Below, piece after piece: positions 26,282 to 35,217 of a stretch of 51,473 nt of DNA. How positions within the stretch are numbered: the stretch's first letter is position 1; every line of letters begins with the position of its first letter. The stretch comes from CBDUQI01 sp965369325 (lineage in GTDB: Bacteria; Pseudomonadota; Gammaproteobacteria; Steroidobacterales; JBCBZW01). The stretch is from NCBI GenBank assembly GCA_965369325.1, contig CBDUQI010000010.1, forward strand, positions 1-51,473, given 5' to 3'. The notes beneath the pieces are model-generated. The model was not told the DNA's origin and made no database searches. It saw only the letters and a program-made list of their open reading frames with translations. The translations under genes and the position numbers were made by a program.

Positions 26282-27505
26282 CTACCCAATCGCATCCCAC
26301 TCAAGGGGTTCGGTTATATCAATCTGCGGCAATTCCGCGTGCAACAACGCCGGATACTTTCTGGCATCACCACAGTTAAAAGCCACCACCCGTTCGTTAG
26401 CGCCCAGCCACTGCTGCTGACGCAACATGTCCGCCGCGGCCAGGCAAGTGGCAGATTCCGGTCCGATCGAAATACCCTCTAGCGCCGCGCCGCGCTTCAT
26501 CCAAGGCTTAATCCGCTCCTCGGCCACAGCCACTGCACAGCCACCGCTGGCCCTGACGGCATCCAGAATCATGAAATCACCGACTGCAACGGGTACACGC
26601 AGGCCGGCCGCGACGGTTTGCGCGTTCTCAAACGGTTCGGCAAAACGTTCCCCGCGATCCCACGCCGTCACAATGGGAGCGCAGCCTTCGGCCTGCACCG
26701 CGACCATACGTGGTAACTGCTCGCGTTCCAGCCAGCCGAGGCTCACCAGTTCTGCAAACGCTTTCCACATGCCAATCAACCCGGTGCCACCACCGGTAGG
26801 ATATAAAATGACGTCGGGTAAGCTCCATCCAAACTGTTCGGCAAGTTCCAGCCCCATGGTCTTTTTGCCCTCTATTCGGTAGGGCTCTTTCAAGGTAGAA
26901 AGATCAAACCAGCCTTTGTGGGTTTTGCCTTCAAGCACAATGCGCCCGCAATCGTTAATCAAACCGTTAACCAGATAAGCATGCGCGCCGGCCTGCACTG
27001 TCTCGTATTGGTTAATGATCGGGGTATCGTGCGGCATGAATACGTAGGCTTGCATACCCGCCCGCGCCGCGTAGGCTGCCATCGAACCGCCGGCATTGCC
27101 GGCGGTCGGAATCGCGACGGCGTCGATACCAAAATGCTTGGCCATGCTGATGGCGACAGTCTGCCCGCGATCTTTGAACGATCCAGTGGGCATTTGCGAT
27201 TCATCTTTGACGTATAACTGATTCAGCCCCAACGCCTGCCCCAGTCGCTCACACCGCAGCAGCGGGCTCATGCCCTCGCCTAGCGAGATTCGTTTGCCCG
27301 ACTCTGGCAGCGGCAGCAGCGCGTGATAACGCCACAACGACGTATCGCCGTCTTGGCCGATGGCATCGCGATCCACCTTCTGCGCGACGCGCTCCAGGTC
27401 GTAATGGACCCAAATGGGACGCCCCTCGTGCAAAGTATGTACCTGCCCGGCCGGCAAACGCGTGCCGTCGATGGCGCCCTCCAGGTATGAGACGTATTGG
27501 CTCAT
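26282..27505 (-). CDS. Threonine synthase-like PLP-dependent enzyme
   Basis: 407 residues from ATG 27505, which shares one base with the stop of the upstream dehydrogenase (TAATG), so I chose it over a frame extension to 27529. Fold-type II PLP enzyme: the PLP lysine is in GSFKDRG, the phosphate-binding loop is PTGGGTGLIG, and GNAGGSMAAYAARAG is typical. The N-terminal SLGEGMSPLLRCERLG matches threonine-synthase-like proteins. Its operon with succinate-semialdehyde dehydrogenase and Lrp suggests catabolic lyase or deaminase work on a hydroxy- or phospho-amino acid rather than threonine biosynthesis, but this is inference; no homoserine pathway gene is nearby. Confidence 0.85.
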   Translation of the reverse strand: MSQYVSYLEGAIDGTRLPAGQVHTLHEGRPIWVHYDLERVAQKVDRDAIGQDGDTSLWRYHALLPLPESGKRISLGEGMSPLLRCERLGQALGLNQLYVKDESQMPTGSFKDRGQTVAISMAKHFGIDAVAIPTAGNAGGSMAAYAARAGMQAYVFMPHDTPIINQYETVQAGAHAYLVNGLINDCGRIVLEGKTHKGWFDLSTLKEPYRIEGKKTMGLELAEQFGWSLPDVILYPTGGGTGLIGMWKAFAELVSLGWLEREQLPRMVAVQAEGCAPIVTAWDRGERFAEPFENAQTVAAGLRVPVAVGDFMILDAVRASGGCAVAVAEERIKPWMKRGAALEGISIGPESATCLAAADMLRQQQWLGANERVVAFNCGDARKYPALLHAELPQIDITEPLEWDAIG

Positions 27506-28962
27506 TATTGCTCGATGCCGCCCATGCACATGTATTTGAGTTCGGTGTAGTCGTCCAGCCCGTAGCGCGAGCCTTCGCGGCCCTGGCCCGATTCTTTCAC
27601 TCCGCCGAACGGCGCCATCTCGTTGGAGATTATGCTCTCGTTGATACCCACGATGCCGTACTCCAGCGCTTCAGCCACGCGCCAGATACGCCCGATGTCC
27701 CGCGCGTAGAAATAGCATGCCAAGCCAAACTCGGTGTCGTTAGCCAGGTGGATCGCCTCGGCTTCCGTGCTGAAGCGGAACACGGGTGCGATAGGGCCAA
27801 AAATCTCCTCACTGAACACCCGCATGTCGCGAGTCACCTGTGTCAACACAGTGGGTTGAACAAAACACGTACCCAGGGATGCCCGTTTACCACCCGTGTG
27901 CACTTGAGCGCCTTTGCTGGTGGCATCCTCGACAAAACCCAACACATCGTTGGCGGCCTTCTCATTGATCAACGGGCCAACGGTCACGCCTTCCTCGGTA
28001 CCCTCACCCATCTTCAGCACGTTGGTCGCGGCGGTCAACCGGCGCACGAACTCATCGTAAACACCGTCCTGCACTAGCAGCCGATTCGCACACACACAAG
28101 TTTGCCCGGCGTTGCGGAACTTGCAAATAATCGCGCCGGCGACTGCGGCGTCCAGGTCGGCATCGTCGAACACGATGAACGGCGCGTTGCCGCCCAGTTC
28201 CATCGACGTGCGCTTCATCGTGCGCGCGCAGTCCGCGGTGAGTTTCTTGCCCACCGGCGTGGACCCGGTAAAGGTGAGCTTGCGCACGGTGGGGTTGGAG
28301 GTGAGCTCTTCGCCTATCTCGCGGGTGCGGCCGGTCACCATATTGATCACGCCGGGAGGAACCCCTGCGCGCTCGGCAAGTTCCACAAAGGCGTACGCCG
28401 ACAGTGGCGTCGCGTTAGCTGGCTTGCACACAACGGTACACCCCACCGCCAACGCCGGGGCGATTTTTCGGGTCAGCATTGCATTGGGAAAATTCCACGG
28501 TGTAATGCACGCCACGACCCCGACGGGTTGGCGAATCACCACAATCCGTTTGTCGGCGCCGGGCGCTGGGATCACATCGCCATACACCCGCTTGCCTTCC
28601 TCAGCAAACCACTCGATGTAGCTAGCCCCGTAAGCAATTTCGCCACGTGCCTCCGCCAGCGGCTTGCCCTGCTCCGCGGTGAGAATTTGTGCCAGGTCTT
28701 CCTGCGAGGCCATCATCAGCTCGAACCATTTGCGCAGAATGGCCGCACGTGTCTTTATAGGTTGAGCTCGCCACTGCACCATGGCCGCCTCCGCCGCCTC
28801 AATCGCTCGACGGGTTTCGGCGCCACCGCACTTTGCCACCTCGGCAATAACGGCTCCCGTTGCCGGATTACTCACGGCGACGGTACTGCCATCGTCGCTC
28901 GGCACCCATTGGCCGTTGATATACGCATTGGTTTTTAGCAGGCGCTGATCGGAGAGCTTCAC
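27505..28962 (-). CDS. gabD: NAD(P)-dependent succinate-semialdehyde dehydrogenase
   Basis: 485 residues, the usual GabD length. The aldehyde-dehydrogenase catalytic Glu is in MELGGNAPFIVFDDAD, the nucleophilic Cys in FRNAGQTCVCANR, and the cofactor segment is TPWNFPNAMLTRKIAPALA. The N-terminal AYINGQWV and TFTGSTPVGKKL match GabD closely. It oxidises succinate semialdehyde to succinate, linking 4-aminobutyrate or other amino-acid breakdown to the TCA cycle; the paired Cys (TCVC) is typical of GabD enzymes. It overlaps the threonine-synthase-like gene by one base and follows the Lrp gene by 87 bases. A related semialdehyde substrate cannot be excluded. Confidence 0.9.
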   Translation of the reverse strand: MKLSDQRLLKTNAYINGQWVPSDDGSTVAVSNPATGAVIAEVAKCGGAETRRAIEAAEAAMVQWRAQPIKTRAAILRKWFELMMASQEDLAQILTAEQGKPLAEARGEIAYGASYIEWFAEEGKRVYGDVIPAPGADKRIVVIRQPVGVVACITPWNFPNAMLTRKIAPALAVGCTVVCKPANATPLSAYAFVELAERAGVPPGVINMVTGRTREIGEELTSNPTVRKLTFTGSTPVGKKLTADCARTMKRTSMELGGNAPFIVFDDADLDAAVAGAIICKFRNAGQTCVCANRLLVQDGVYDEFVRRLTAATNVLKMGEGTEEGVTVGPLINEKAANDVLGFVEDATSKGAQVHTGGKRASLGTCFVQPTVLTQVTRDMRVFSEEIFGPIAPVFRFSTEAEAIHLANDTEFGLACYFYARDIGRIWRVAEALEYGIVGINESIISNEMAPFGGVKESGQGREGSRYGLDDYTELKYMCMGGIEQ

Positions 28963-29049
28963 GATGGTTGTTCCTTCCCTTTGTCGGGCTGATCCCGACC
29001 CGCAGAATACCCAACACGACGCAGGCTTGCTCGCCGTCGGCTCACCCGA

Positions 29050-29517
29050 TTACAGAGGCAACGCGGTTGTATGCTTGATCTGCGACATCGCAATGGTGGA
29101 GTTGATCTCATGCACACCCGGTAACTGTGACAGATCCTCAAAGAAAAAGTGCTCGTAAGCCTCCACATCCTGGGTAACGATTTTTAGCATGAAGTCCATA
29201 CTCCCCATTAATACATAACATTCAAGTACCTCTGGAAACCTTTGAATAGCCTCAGCAAAGTCTGCCAGTTTGCTACGCCCATGCGCCGATAGCTTCACGG
29301 TGGCGAATACCATGGTGTTAAACCCAACCCGTTTGCGGTCTACCAGCGCCACCTGGCCCTGGATCACCCCCTTCTCGCGCATCCGCTGTATCCGTCGCCA
29401 ACAGGGCGATTGAGACAGGCCAACCTTCTCCCCCACATCGGCCGCCGAAAGGCTCGCATCGCGCTGGAGTTCACGCAAAATTGCGCGATCCGCTTTGTCT
29501 AGTTGAATTGGTTGCAT
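29050..29517 (-). CDS. Lrp/AsnC family transcriptional regulator
   Basis: 155 residues, standard family length. The N-terminal HTH is LSAADVGEKVGLSQSPCWRR at about residues 23-42, preceded by DKADRAILRELQRD. The C-terminal RAM (ligand-binding) domain includes VLECYVLMGSMDFMLKIVTQ. These regulators sense amino acids and usually act on nearby amino-acid genes. It is divergent from the leucine dehydrogenase gene and leads the gabD run, so both sides are the expected targets. The intergenic region holds a partial Lrp-box match at 29531-29545. Confidence 0.92.
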   Translation of the reverse strand: MQPIQLDKADRAILRELQRDASLSAADVGEKVGLSQSPCWRRIQRMREKGVIQGQVALVDRKRVGFNTMVFATVKLSAHGRSKLADFAEAIQRFPEVLECYVLMGSMDFMLKIVTQDVEAYEHFFFEDLSQLPGVHEINSTIAMSQIKHTTALPL

Positions 29518-29530
29518 GATTAAACCTATT

Positions 29531-29545
29531 CAGAAGAATTATCCA
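29531..29545. promoter_or_regulatory. Possible Lrp-type box
   Basis: CAGAAGAATTATCCA agrees at 11 of 15 positions with the E. coli Lrp consensus YAGHAWATTWTDCTR. It lies 14 bases before the regulator's own start. This suggests autoregulation but is a weak match. Confidence 0.25.
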
Positions 29546-29616
29546 CATGAATTATGCGCATTTAGCCGGATACAAGCGTATTTTGCAAAGATTTTGGTCG
29601 TGCTAAGGGCTATATT

Positions 29617-29626
29617 GGGTTAACCC
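29617..29626. promoter_or_regulatory. Perfect palindrome before the leucine dehydrogenase gene
   Basis: GGGTTAACCC is a perfect 10-base palindrome, extended by AT at each side after one mismatch. It lies about 51 bases before ATG 29677. It may be an operator of the divergent regulator. Confidence 0.3.
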
Positions 29627-29676
29627 GATTCTTCCCCAAGGAACGGGATGGTCGACATAACAACATGGAGATATAA

Positions 29677-30762
29677 ATGAGCGTATACGACAGCAGCGCG
29701 TTCGACAGTCACGAGGAAGTGCATCACTTTCACGACCCGGCAACCGGACTCCATGCGATTACGGCCATCCATTCCACAGCGCTGGGGCCTGCCGCAGGCG
29801 GCTGCCGGCTCTGGACCTACCCCAACAGCCAGGCAGCACTAGATGATGTTTTGCGGCTAAGCCGCGGAATGACCTACAAAAATGCCATGGTTGGATTGCC
29901 GCTGGGTGGTGGCAAGACGGTGGTCCTACGTCAGCCTGACGTCGAGAAATCCGAGGAGATGTTCGTCTCGCTTGGGCGTTTTATCGATACCCTGGCAGGG
30001 CGTTACATCATCGCCGAGGATGTGGGCGTGAGCACTGCCGATATGCAGGCCGTTGCTCAGTCCACGCCTTACGTTGCGGGCCTGCCCCGGATAGGCGAAG
30101 GCGCGGGCGGTGATCCGTCCCCCTGGACCGCATACGGCGTCTATCTGGGGATTCGCGCCGCAGTTGCGCGTCGAATGGGGCGCAGTAGCTTGGATGGCTT
30201 GCGGATTGCCGTGCAGGGGCTGGGCAACGTCGGGTATCGCGTATGCCGCCGGTTGCATGACGCGGGCGCCGAACTACTGGTTGCAGACGTCAACGCCCTG
30301 AACGTGCAACGCGCCCAGACCGAGCTCAAGGCCATCCCCGTGCCGGCCGATGCTATCGCCACACAGGATGTGGATGTGTTTGTGCCGTGCGCGCTGGGCG
30401 GCGTGCTTAACAAAGCCACTATCGCTGGCTTGCAGGCCAAGGTCGTGGCAGGCGCGGCCAACAACCAGTTGGCTGATGAAACCAGAGACGGTGAGCGCCT
30501 GGTAGAACGTGGCATCCTTTACGCGCCGGACTATGTGATCAATGCGGGCGGCATCGTGAGCGCTGGGCTTGAGTATCTAGGCGACCATCTCGAAGAAGAA
30601 GTCCGCGAGCGCGTGCAGATTATCCCCAGTCGGCTCGAGGCCATCTTCGAGCAGGCCGAGCGGGCCGGTCAGGCGACCAATGTAGTCGCTGATGAGCAGG
30701 CCCGCGCGATCGTGGCGCGAGGCCTCGTGGACGTGCCGGCGAGAATCAGCAAAGCCAGTTAG
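29677..30762 (+). CDS. Leucine dehydrogenase-type Glu/Leu/Phe/Val dehydrogenase
   Basis: 361 residues, close to leucine dehydrogenase length and shorter than glutamate dehydrogenases. The substrate site shows GPAAGGCRLW and the catalytic-Lys motif PLGGGKTVV; the NAD-binding Rossmann turn is VQGLGNVGYRVC at about 178-190, and DYVINAGGIVSAG is typical. It oxidatively deaminates branched-chain amino acids to keto acids using NAD+. GGAG lies 8 bases before ATG 29677. The divergent Lrp regulator and gabD operon point to amino-acid catabolism. Phenylalanine or valine specificity is possible. Confidence 0.9.
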   Translation: MSVYDSSAFDSHEEVHHFHDPATGLHAITAIHSTALGPAAGGCRLWTYPNSQAALDDVLRLSRGMTYKNAMVGLPLGGGKTVVLRQPDVEKSEEMFVSLGRFIDTLAGRYIIAEDVGVSTADMQAVAQSTPYVAGLPRIGEGAGGDPSPWTAYGVYLGIRAAVARRMGRSSLDGLRIAVQGLGNVGYRVCRRLHDAGAELLVADVNALNVQRAQTELKAIPVPADAIATQDVDVFVPCALGGVLNKATIAGLQAKVVAGAANNQLADETRDGERLVERGILYAPDYVINAGGIVSAGLEYLGDHLEEEVRERVQIIPSRLEAIFEQAERAGQATNVVADEQARAIVARGLVDVPARISKAS

Positions 30763-30810
30763 GCCGCCACTGCCTGCCGCTTTCAGGCGCCACAGGGTCC
30801 TGCTGCGGCG

Positions 30811-31818
30811 CTAACCCTTCTCATCACTATCGTTTGGGGGCGTGTCGCCGGCTTTGGCGGCTCGCCTCGCCAGTTGTTGCACGATCCGCGGCCCCCGCCC
30901 CGGGATACTCCAGGGGCAGACGGCTATGCAGATGGCGCAACCAAAATGCTCATTAAAAAACGGGATGCACTTGTCAAAGTCCACGTACCATTTGTGCGCC
31001 CCGCGAACAGTTTGCTTGTCGGCCAGGATGGCCTCCGGTGGACAGGCGTTGGCGCATACCTGACAGCGTTCGCAAAAATCATCTACGCCGTACTGCTCGG
31101 CCTCGGTGGCGACAAGCGGCGCATTGGTGAGTACACAGGCCAGGCGAAACGATGAGCCATACTCACGGTTGATTATCGAGCCATGCTTGCCAAGCTCTCC
31201 GAAACCGCACTCGATCGCCGGCGGGATCAGCAACATCGGCCCGGCCAACGGACCGGCGTGGGGATCGGCCTCCCACCCCCGAGCGCGAATAAAACCAGCC
31301 ACCTCCTTGGCGGCCCGTGTACCGCGCCCGTACTGACGTACAACCTCTGCCCCTGCCTCAGGCGCCGGCGCGCGGCGGATCTCCTCGTAACTGTGGGCGA
31401 CGCCAATCATGATCACCCAGGTCCACGGGAGGGCTTCGCCTTCAAACTGCCACTCCGGGCGTAGCCGGGTGATGCCGAACAACTCCATCTCAAGGCTCTC
31501 TGCATGCGCCTTAAGTTGCGCTGTCCACGCCTGCGCGGACTGTTGCAGCGGCGCCCCACTGACCGGCGGCACTTTCATGTCCAGCACGACAGCGCGCTCT
31601 GCCCGTGCAGCAGCAATCGCCTTATTGTCCGGATCTTGGGTGTAAAACCACTTTTGTAGTTCGCCGTGCGCGAGGGTTTGCGGATCGTGCCAGTACACGG
31701 GAGAGGCCCGGCGCGGCTCGGTCTCGCCCAGACCATTCACGGTATTGCCCGATACCGAGGGCATCAGCGCGACTTGCTCAGGGTGAGGTGAGTACGGACG
31801 ATACGGCGATTTAGGCAT
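30811..31818 (-). CDS. Short reductive dehalogenase-like 4Fe-4S protein
   Basis: From ATG 31818, behind GAGGAAG, this gives 335 residues; a longer open frame upstream is non-coding in appearance. The C-terminal half has two ferredoxin-type clusters in the reductive-dehalogenase pattern: CERCQVCANACP (C-x2-C-x2-C-x3-CP) and, after KWYVDFDKC, CAICIAVCPW. The middle has the nitroreductase-like module of this superfamily (VAGFIRARGWEADPHA, then CGFGELGKHGSIINREYGSS). There is no twin-arginine signal and no fused reductase. It is shorter than respiratory RdhA proteins, usually 450-550 residues. It stands divergent to the fused dehalogenase, so the two may share a promoter region. Dehalogenation or a queuosine-reductase-like role are both open. 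Confidence 0.75.
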   Translation of the reverse strand: MPKSPYRPYSPHPEQVALMPSVSGNTVNGLGETEPRRASPVYWHDPQTLAHGELQKWFYTQDPDNKAIAAARAERAVVLDMKVPPVSGAPLQQSAQAWTAQLKAHAESLEMELFGITRLRPEWQFEGEALPWTWVIMIGVAHSYEEIRRAPAPEAGAEVVRQYGRGTRAAKEVAGFIRARGWEADPHAGPLAGPMLLIPPAIECGFGELGKHGSIINREYGSSFRLACVLTNAPLVATEAEQYGVDDFCERCQVCANACPPEAILADKQTVRGAHKWYVDFDKCIPFFNEHFGCAICIAVCPWSIPGRGPRIVQQLARRAAKAGDTPPNDSDEKG

Positions 31819-31845
31819 CAGAACTTCCTCAGACGGCGCAGCAAG

Positions 31846-31865
31846 ACTGGCGACACCCCGCCAGT
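31846..31865. promoter_or_regulatory. Perfect 7-bp hairpin between divergent dehalogenase genes
   Basis: ACTGGCG at 31846-31852 pairs with CGCCAGT at 31859-31865 across a 6-base loop. It lies 28 bases before the minus-strand start codon and could be an operator shared by both directions. No riboswitch fold is evident. Confidence 0.3.
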
Positions 31866-31943
31866 ATGCCAAAATCTGCCGGCGGGTGGTCCAGGCGCTT
31901 TGGCGCGAGGTGTGTTCGCGATGCGCGCCGCTACAATCCCACC

Positions 31944-31949
31944 TATAAT
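31944..31949 (+). promoter_or_regulatory. Consensus -10 box before the fused dehalogenase
   Basis: TATAAT at 31944-31949 is a perfect -10 hexamer, with no good -35 at normal spacing. Transcription would begin near 31956, giving a leader of about 30 bases to ATG 31987 and excluding the upstream candidate starts. An activator may replace the missing -35. Confidence 0.35.
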
Positions 31950-31986
31950 CAGCCCCCCGGGTATCAGCGAGGCCAGCATCACCGAC

Positions 31987-34900
31987 ATGCGATTGTTTTC
32001 GTACAAGAACAGGCCGTTTCATCTGGGCCCGTTCCCACTGGAACGCCTGGCCCGGCAAGCGCAAATGCCCGATCTGTCCGCCGCACCGCCGATGCAAGCA
32101 GTATCCTTCCGTCGCAGTGACGACCCCACCAGCCTGATCAACGCGATGCGCCGCTACCAGGCCATGCTGGATGCCATTCGGGATGGGCTGGTAAAGAAAG
32201 AACGCGCCGTGATCCCATCGCAACCGGGCGAGCGCAGCCAGCATCTTAAGTCGTTCGCTTACTACCATGATACGGCGCAGGCCGGCATCTGTGCGCTCAG
32301 CGACGGCATGTTTCTGGCGACGCCGTTGGACAACCCGGACATCGCTCCCCTAGCGCACGAACTGCGCACCCAGCAAACAAAAACGCTCGCTTCAGGAATC
32401 GATGTGGTGATGGCGGAGCTGCGCGAATCCATGCAGGCTCCGCCGACGCGCGTCAATCACCACACGCACGCGCTGGTGCTGCTGTATGAGTATCCGCGCG
32501 ATCCCAAAGCCGGCGAACGCGGTTGCGACTGGCTGCACGATACGCAAGCTCACCGTGCTTGCGTGCGGGCGTCGGAAACCGCGGCCATCCTGGCGAACTA
32601 TGTTCGTCTGTTGGGTTACGACGCGCGCGCCCATACACAAGCCTGCAGTGATGTAAATCTTAATCAATTGGCGGTCGCCGCCGGACTCGCGCAGATCATC
32701 ACCGAGGATGGCACCACCCACCTTAACAATCCTTATCTGGGTCGACGCTTCGCCATCGCCGCCGTCACCACCACGCTCGCACTGCAACCGGATCAACCGC
32801 TCGCACACGCCGGCACTCGCGACCGCCTGCGCACGCACGGCCCTGCCTGGTGGTTAGGTAAGGGCTTCGCACGCAGCGCCTCCAATGCCGTGCCCTACGC
32901 GCATCGAGCGTTCGTGGATGGTGCATATCCGTTTGAACGAATCAAACGTGTGGACACGCCTACTACACTGATTGACGAGCCACGTATCCCGCGTGTACCC
33001 AAACGCACCGACATGTTCTCACGCGCGTTGTTCGGCGATATGGGTAAGACAGTACAAGACAACGCGCGCAACGGAAATTACGTGCGCAAGAACCCAAGCG
33101 CATTCGCACCCCGGCGCCCGTTGGGCGCGTTCGTTTTGCTACAGGATGGCGAAGCCGCTACCCAGGTGCATGCCAGCGCGAAAGACGCGCAGGTGAACGC
33201 GCAGAACATTAAGGCTGCGTTGTATTTTCTTGGGGCTGATGCGGTAGGTATCTCGCGCTGCCCAGACTGGGCCTATTACTCGCACGACGCCATCGGCGAG
33301 CCCATCGAGCCCTATCACCGCAATGCCATCTCGGTGATTATCGACCAGGGGCACGAAACCATGGAAGGCGCGTCCGGCGACGACTGGATCGCCTGCTCGC
33401 AATCGATGCGCGCCTATATGCGCTTCTCCTTACTCGGCGGAATCATTGCCGATCAGATTCGCCACCTGGGCTACAGTGCGCGCTCGCACACCGTAATCGA
33501 CGGCGAAGTACTGCAACCACCGCTGCTCCTGTTGTCCGGGCTGGGCGAGGTCAGCCGGATTGGTGAAGTTATCCTTAATCCTTATCTTGGCCCGCGGCTG
33601 AAGTCTGGTGTCATTACCACCAACATGCCGCTGATCCATGACAAACCGATTGATTTCGGCCTGCAAAACTTTTGCAACAATTGCAACAAGTGCGCGCGTG
33701 AATGTCCCTCCGGCGCCATCACGGCCGGGCCGAAGCTCATGTTCAACGGCTACGAAATCTGGAAGTCCGACAGCCAGAAGTGCACCACCTACCGGCTTGG
33801 CGTCGCGGCCGGTGCCATGTGCGGGCGCTGCATGAAAACCTGTCCGTGGAATCTGGAAGGTCTGTTTGCAGAAGCACCGTTCCGCTGGCTGGCCTCTAAC
33901 GTTCCCGGTGCGGCCAAACAACTGGCCGCGTTAGATGATCGCTTGGGGCACGGCAGCATTAACCCCAACAAGAAATGGTGGTGGGACCTGGAGATGGTTG
34001 ATGAGGGCCCGTACCAACCGTCCGCGCACGGGCACAATCAGCGAGAACTGCAACCGGCGCTTGAACTGAAGTACGAGGAGCAGACACTTGCGGTGTACCC
34101 GGCTAATCTGGCACCCCCGCCCTACCCGTTTCCGTTTCCGATGGACCGCGAAGCAGGCATCAAGGCGTACCAGGCGTTGCTGAGTCCGGCGCAATACAAG
34201 GCGCGGTTGGCGAGCGGTGAAATCGAGCAGGCAGCGCACCACTACCGCCCGCCCCTCGGCGATTCGCCCGTGCTCAGAGTACAGCTTGCCCGCGTCACAC
34301 ACATGAGCGAGCACATTTGTAAATACGAACTGATGCCTCTTGACGGACAGCCGTTGCCCGCCTTCGAGGCGGGCGCGCACGTAGACATCGTGATCGCACC
34401 GGAATTTGTGCGTCAGTTCAGCTTGTGCGGCGATCCGGCCGACCGCAGCAAATATGTGCTCGGCGTGTTGCGCGAAGACAACGGACGTGGCGGCTCCGCG
34501 CTGGCGCATCGAATATTCACCGAGGGGCGAAAACTGTTTGTCTCACGCCCGATTAACCACTTTCCGCTGGTCGAAGAGGCAACGCATTCCTTACTCCTGG
34601 GCGGTGGTATTGGCGTCACCCCAATGATCGCCATGGCGCATCGTCTGTATGCAATGAATGCCAGCTTTGTGCTGCACTACTCCGTGCATGACCGAAACAA
34701 CGCCGGATTTATTGAAGACATCGCGGCAGCGCCATGGGCCGATCGCGTACAGTTGCATGTGTCAAGCGAAGGTACACGCGCCTCCCTCACGCGCCTGCTC
34801 GTCGAGCCGCGTGAGGGTACTCATTTATATACCTGTGGGCCGGACGCCTATATGAACGCGGTACTCGTCGCCGCAGAGGCGGCTGGATGGCCCGAAGCGG

Positions 34901-35217
34901 CAGTCCACCGGGAGTACTTCAGCGTACCGGAAACCCCCGAGTACACCAACACATCGTTCCAGTTGCACCTGGCCAGATCAGATGCGCGGGTGAGCGTGCC
35001 TGCCGACAAGAGCGCCGCCCAGGTGCTTATCGAAGCCGGTTACCCGGTGGATCTTAAATGCTCTGACGGGTTATGTGGCGTGTGCAGATGCGGCGTGTTG
35101 GCGGGCGACGTGGAGCATCGGGATTTTGTCTTGTCGAGCGCGCAGCGGGAGCAGTCAATGATTTTGTGCCAGTCGCGGGCTGCAGCGCCCGACGGCGAAA
35201 TTACCCTGGATCTGTGA
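31987..35217 (+). CDS. rdhA: Self-sufficient reductive dehalogenase fused to a phthalate-dioxygenase-reductase module
   Basis: About 1076 residues from ATG 31987; the frame also allows starts at 31900 and 31921. MRLFSYKNRPFHLGPFPLERL looks like the true N-terminus and no Tat signal is seen. The first part has two related nitroreductase-like cobalamin-fold modules; the second precedes clusters CNNCNKCARECP (near 33669-33704) and CGRCMKTCP (33820-33846), the RdhA pattern. From about 34260 a reductase follows: FMN motif RQFSL, NAD motif LLLGGGIGVTPM, YTCGPDAYM, and a 2Fe-2S ferredoxin with CSDGLCGVC and a final Cys at 35166. This is the architecture of the catabolic, NADPH-driven debrominase BhbA of Comamonas. 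Inferred: cytoplasmic cobalamin-dependent removal of halide from a halogenated aromatic. Its stop overlaps the MOSC start. Confidence 0.88.
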   Translation: MRLFSYKNRPFHLGPFPLERLARQAQMPDLSAAPPMQAVSFRRSDDPTSLINAMRRYQAMLDAIRDGLVKKERAVIPSQPGERSQHLKSFAYYHDTAQAGICALSDGMFLATPLDNPDIAPLAHELRTQQTKTLASGIDVVMAELRESMQAPPTRVNHHTHALVLLYEYPRDPKAGERGCDWLHDTQAHRACVRASETAAILANYVRLLGYDARAHTQACSDVNLNQLAVAAGLAQIITEDGTTHLNNPYLGRRFAIAAVTTTLALQPDQPLAHAGTRDRLRTHGPAWWLGKGFARSASNAVPYAHRAFVDGAYPFERIKRVDTPTTLIDEPRIPRVPKRTDMFSRALFGDMGKTVQDNARNGNYVRKNPSAFAPRRPLGAFVLLQDGEAATQVHASAKDAQVNAQNIKAALYFLGADAVGISRCPDWAYYSHDAIGEPIEPYHRNAISVIIDQGHETMEGASGDDWIACSQSMRAYMRFSLLGGIIADQIRHLGYSARSHTVIDGEVLQPPLLLLSGLGEVSRIGEVILNPYLGPRLKSGVITTNMPLIHDKPIDFGLQNFCNNCNKCARECPSGAITAGPKLMFNGYEIWKSDSQKCTTYRLGVAAGAMCGRCMKTCPWNLEGLFAEAPFRWLASNVPGAAKQLAALDDRLGHGSINPNKKWWWDLEMVDEGPYQPSAHGHNQRELQPALELKYEEQTLAVYPANLAPPPYPFPFPMDREAGIKAYQALLSPAQYKARLASGEIEQAAHHYRPPLGDSPVLRVQLARVTHMSEHICKYELMPLDGQPLPAFEAGAHVDIVIAPEFVRQFSLCGDPADRSKYVLGVLREDNGRGGSALAHRIFTEGRKLFVSRPINHFPLVEEATHSLLLGGGIGVTPMIAMAHRLYAMNASFVLHYSVHDRNNAGFIEDIAAAPWADRVQLHVSSEGTRASLTRLLVEPREGTHLYTCGPDAYMNAVLVAAEAAGWPEAAVHREYFSVPETPEYTNTSFQLHLARSDARVSVPADKSAAQVLIEAGYPVDLKCSDGLCGVCRCGVLAGDVEHRDFVLSSAQREQSMILCQSRAAAPDGEITLDL

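Noticed and set aside
28102..28938. 278-codon plus-strand frame opposite gabD
   Set aside because: Its protein is Arg/His/Gly-rich without domains, and the opposite strand is an intact aldehyde dehydrogenase with catalytic residues.
31819..31986. Cobalamin riboswitch upstream of the dehalogenase
   Set aside because: A B12 riboswitch would be expected to have a conserved B12 box and long leader; only a 7-bp hairpin is seen and the probable leader is about 30 bases.
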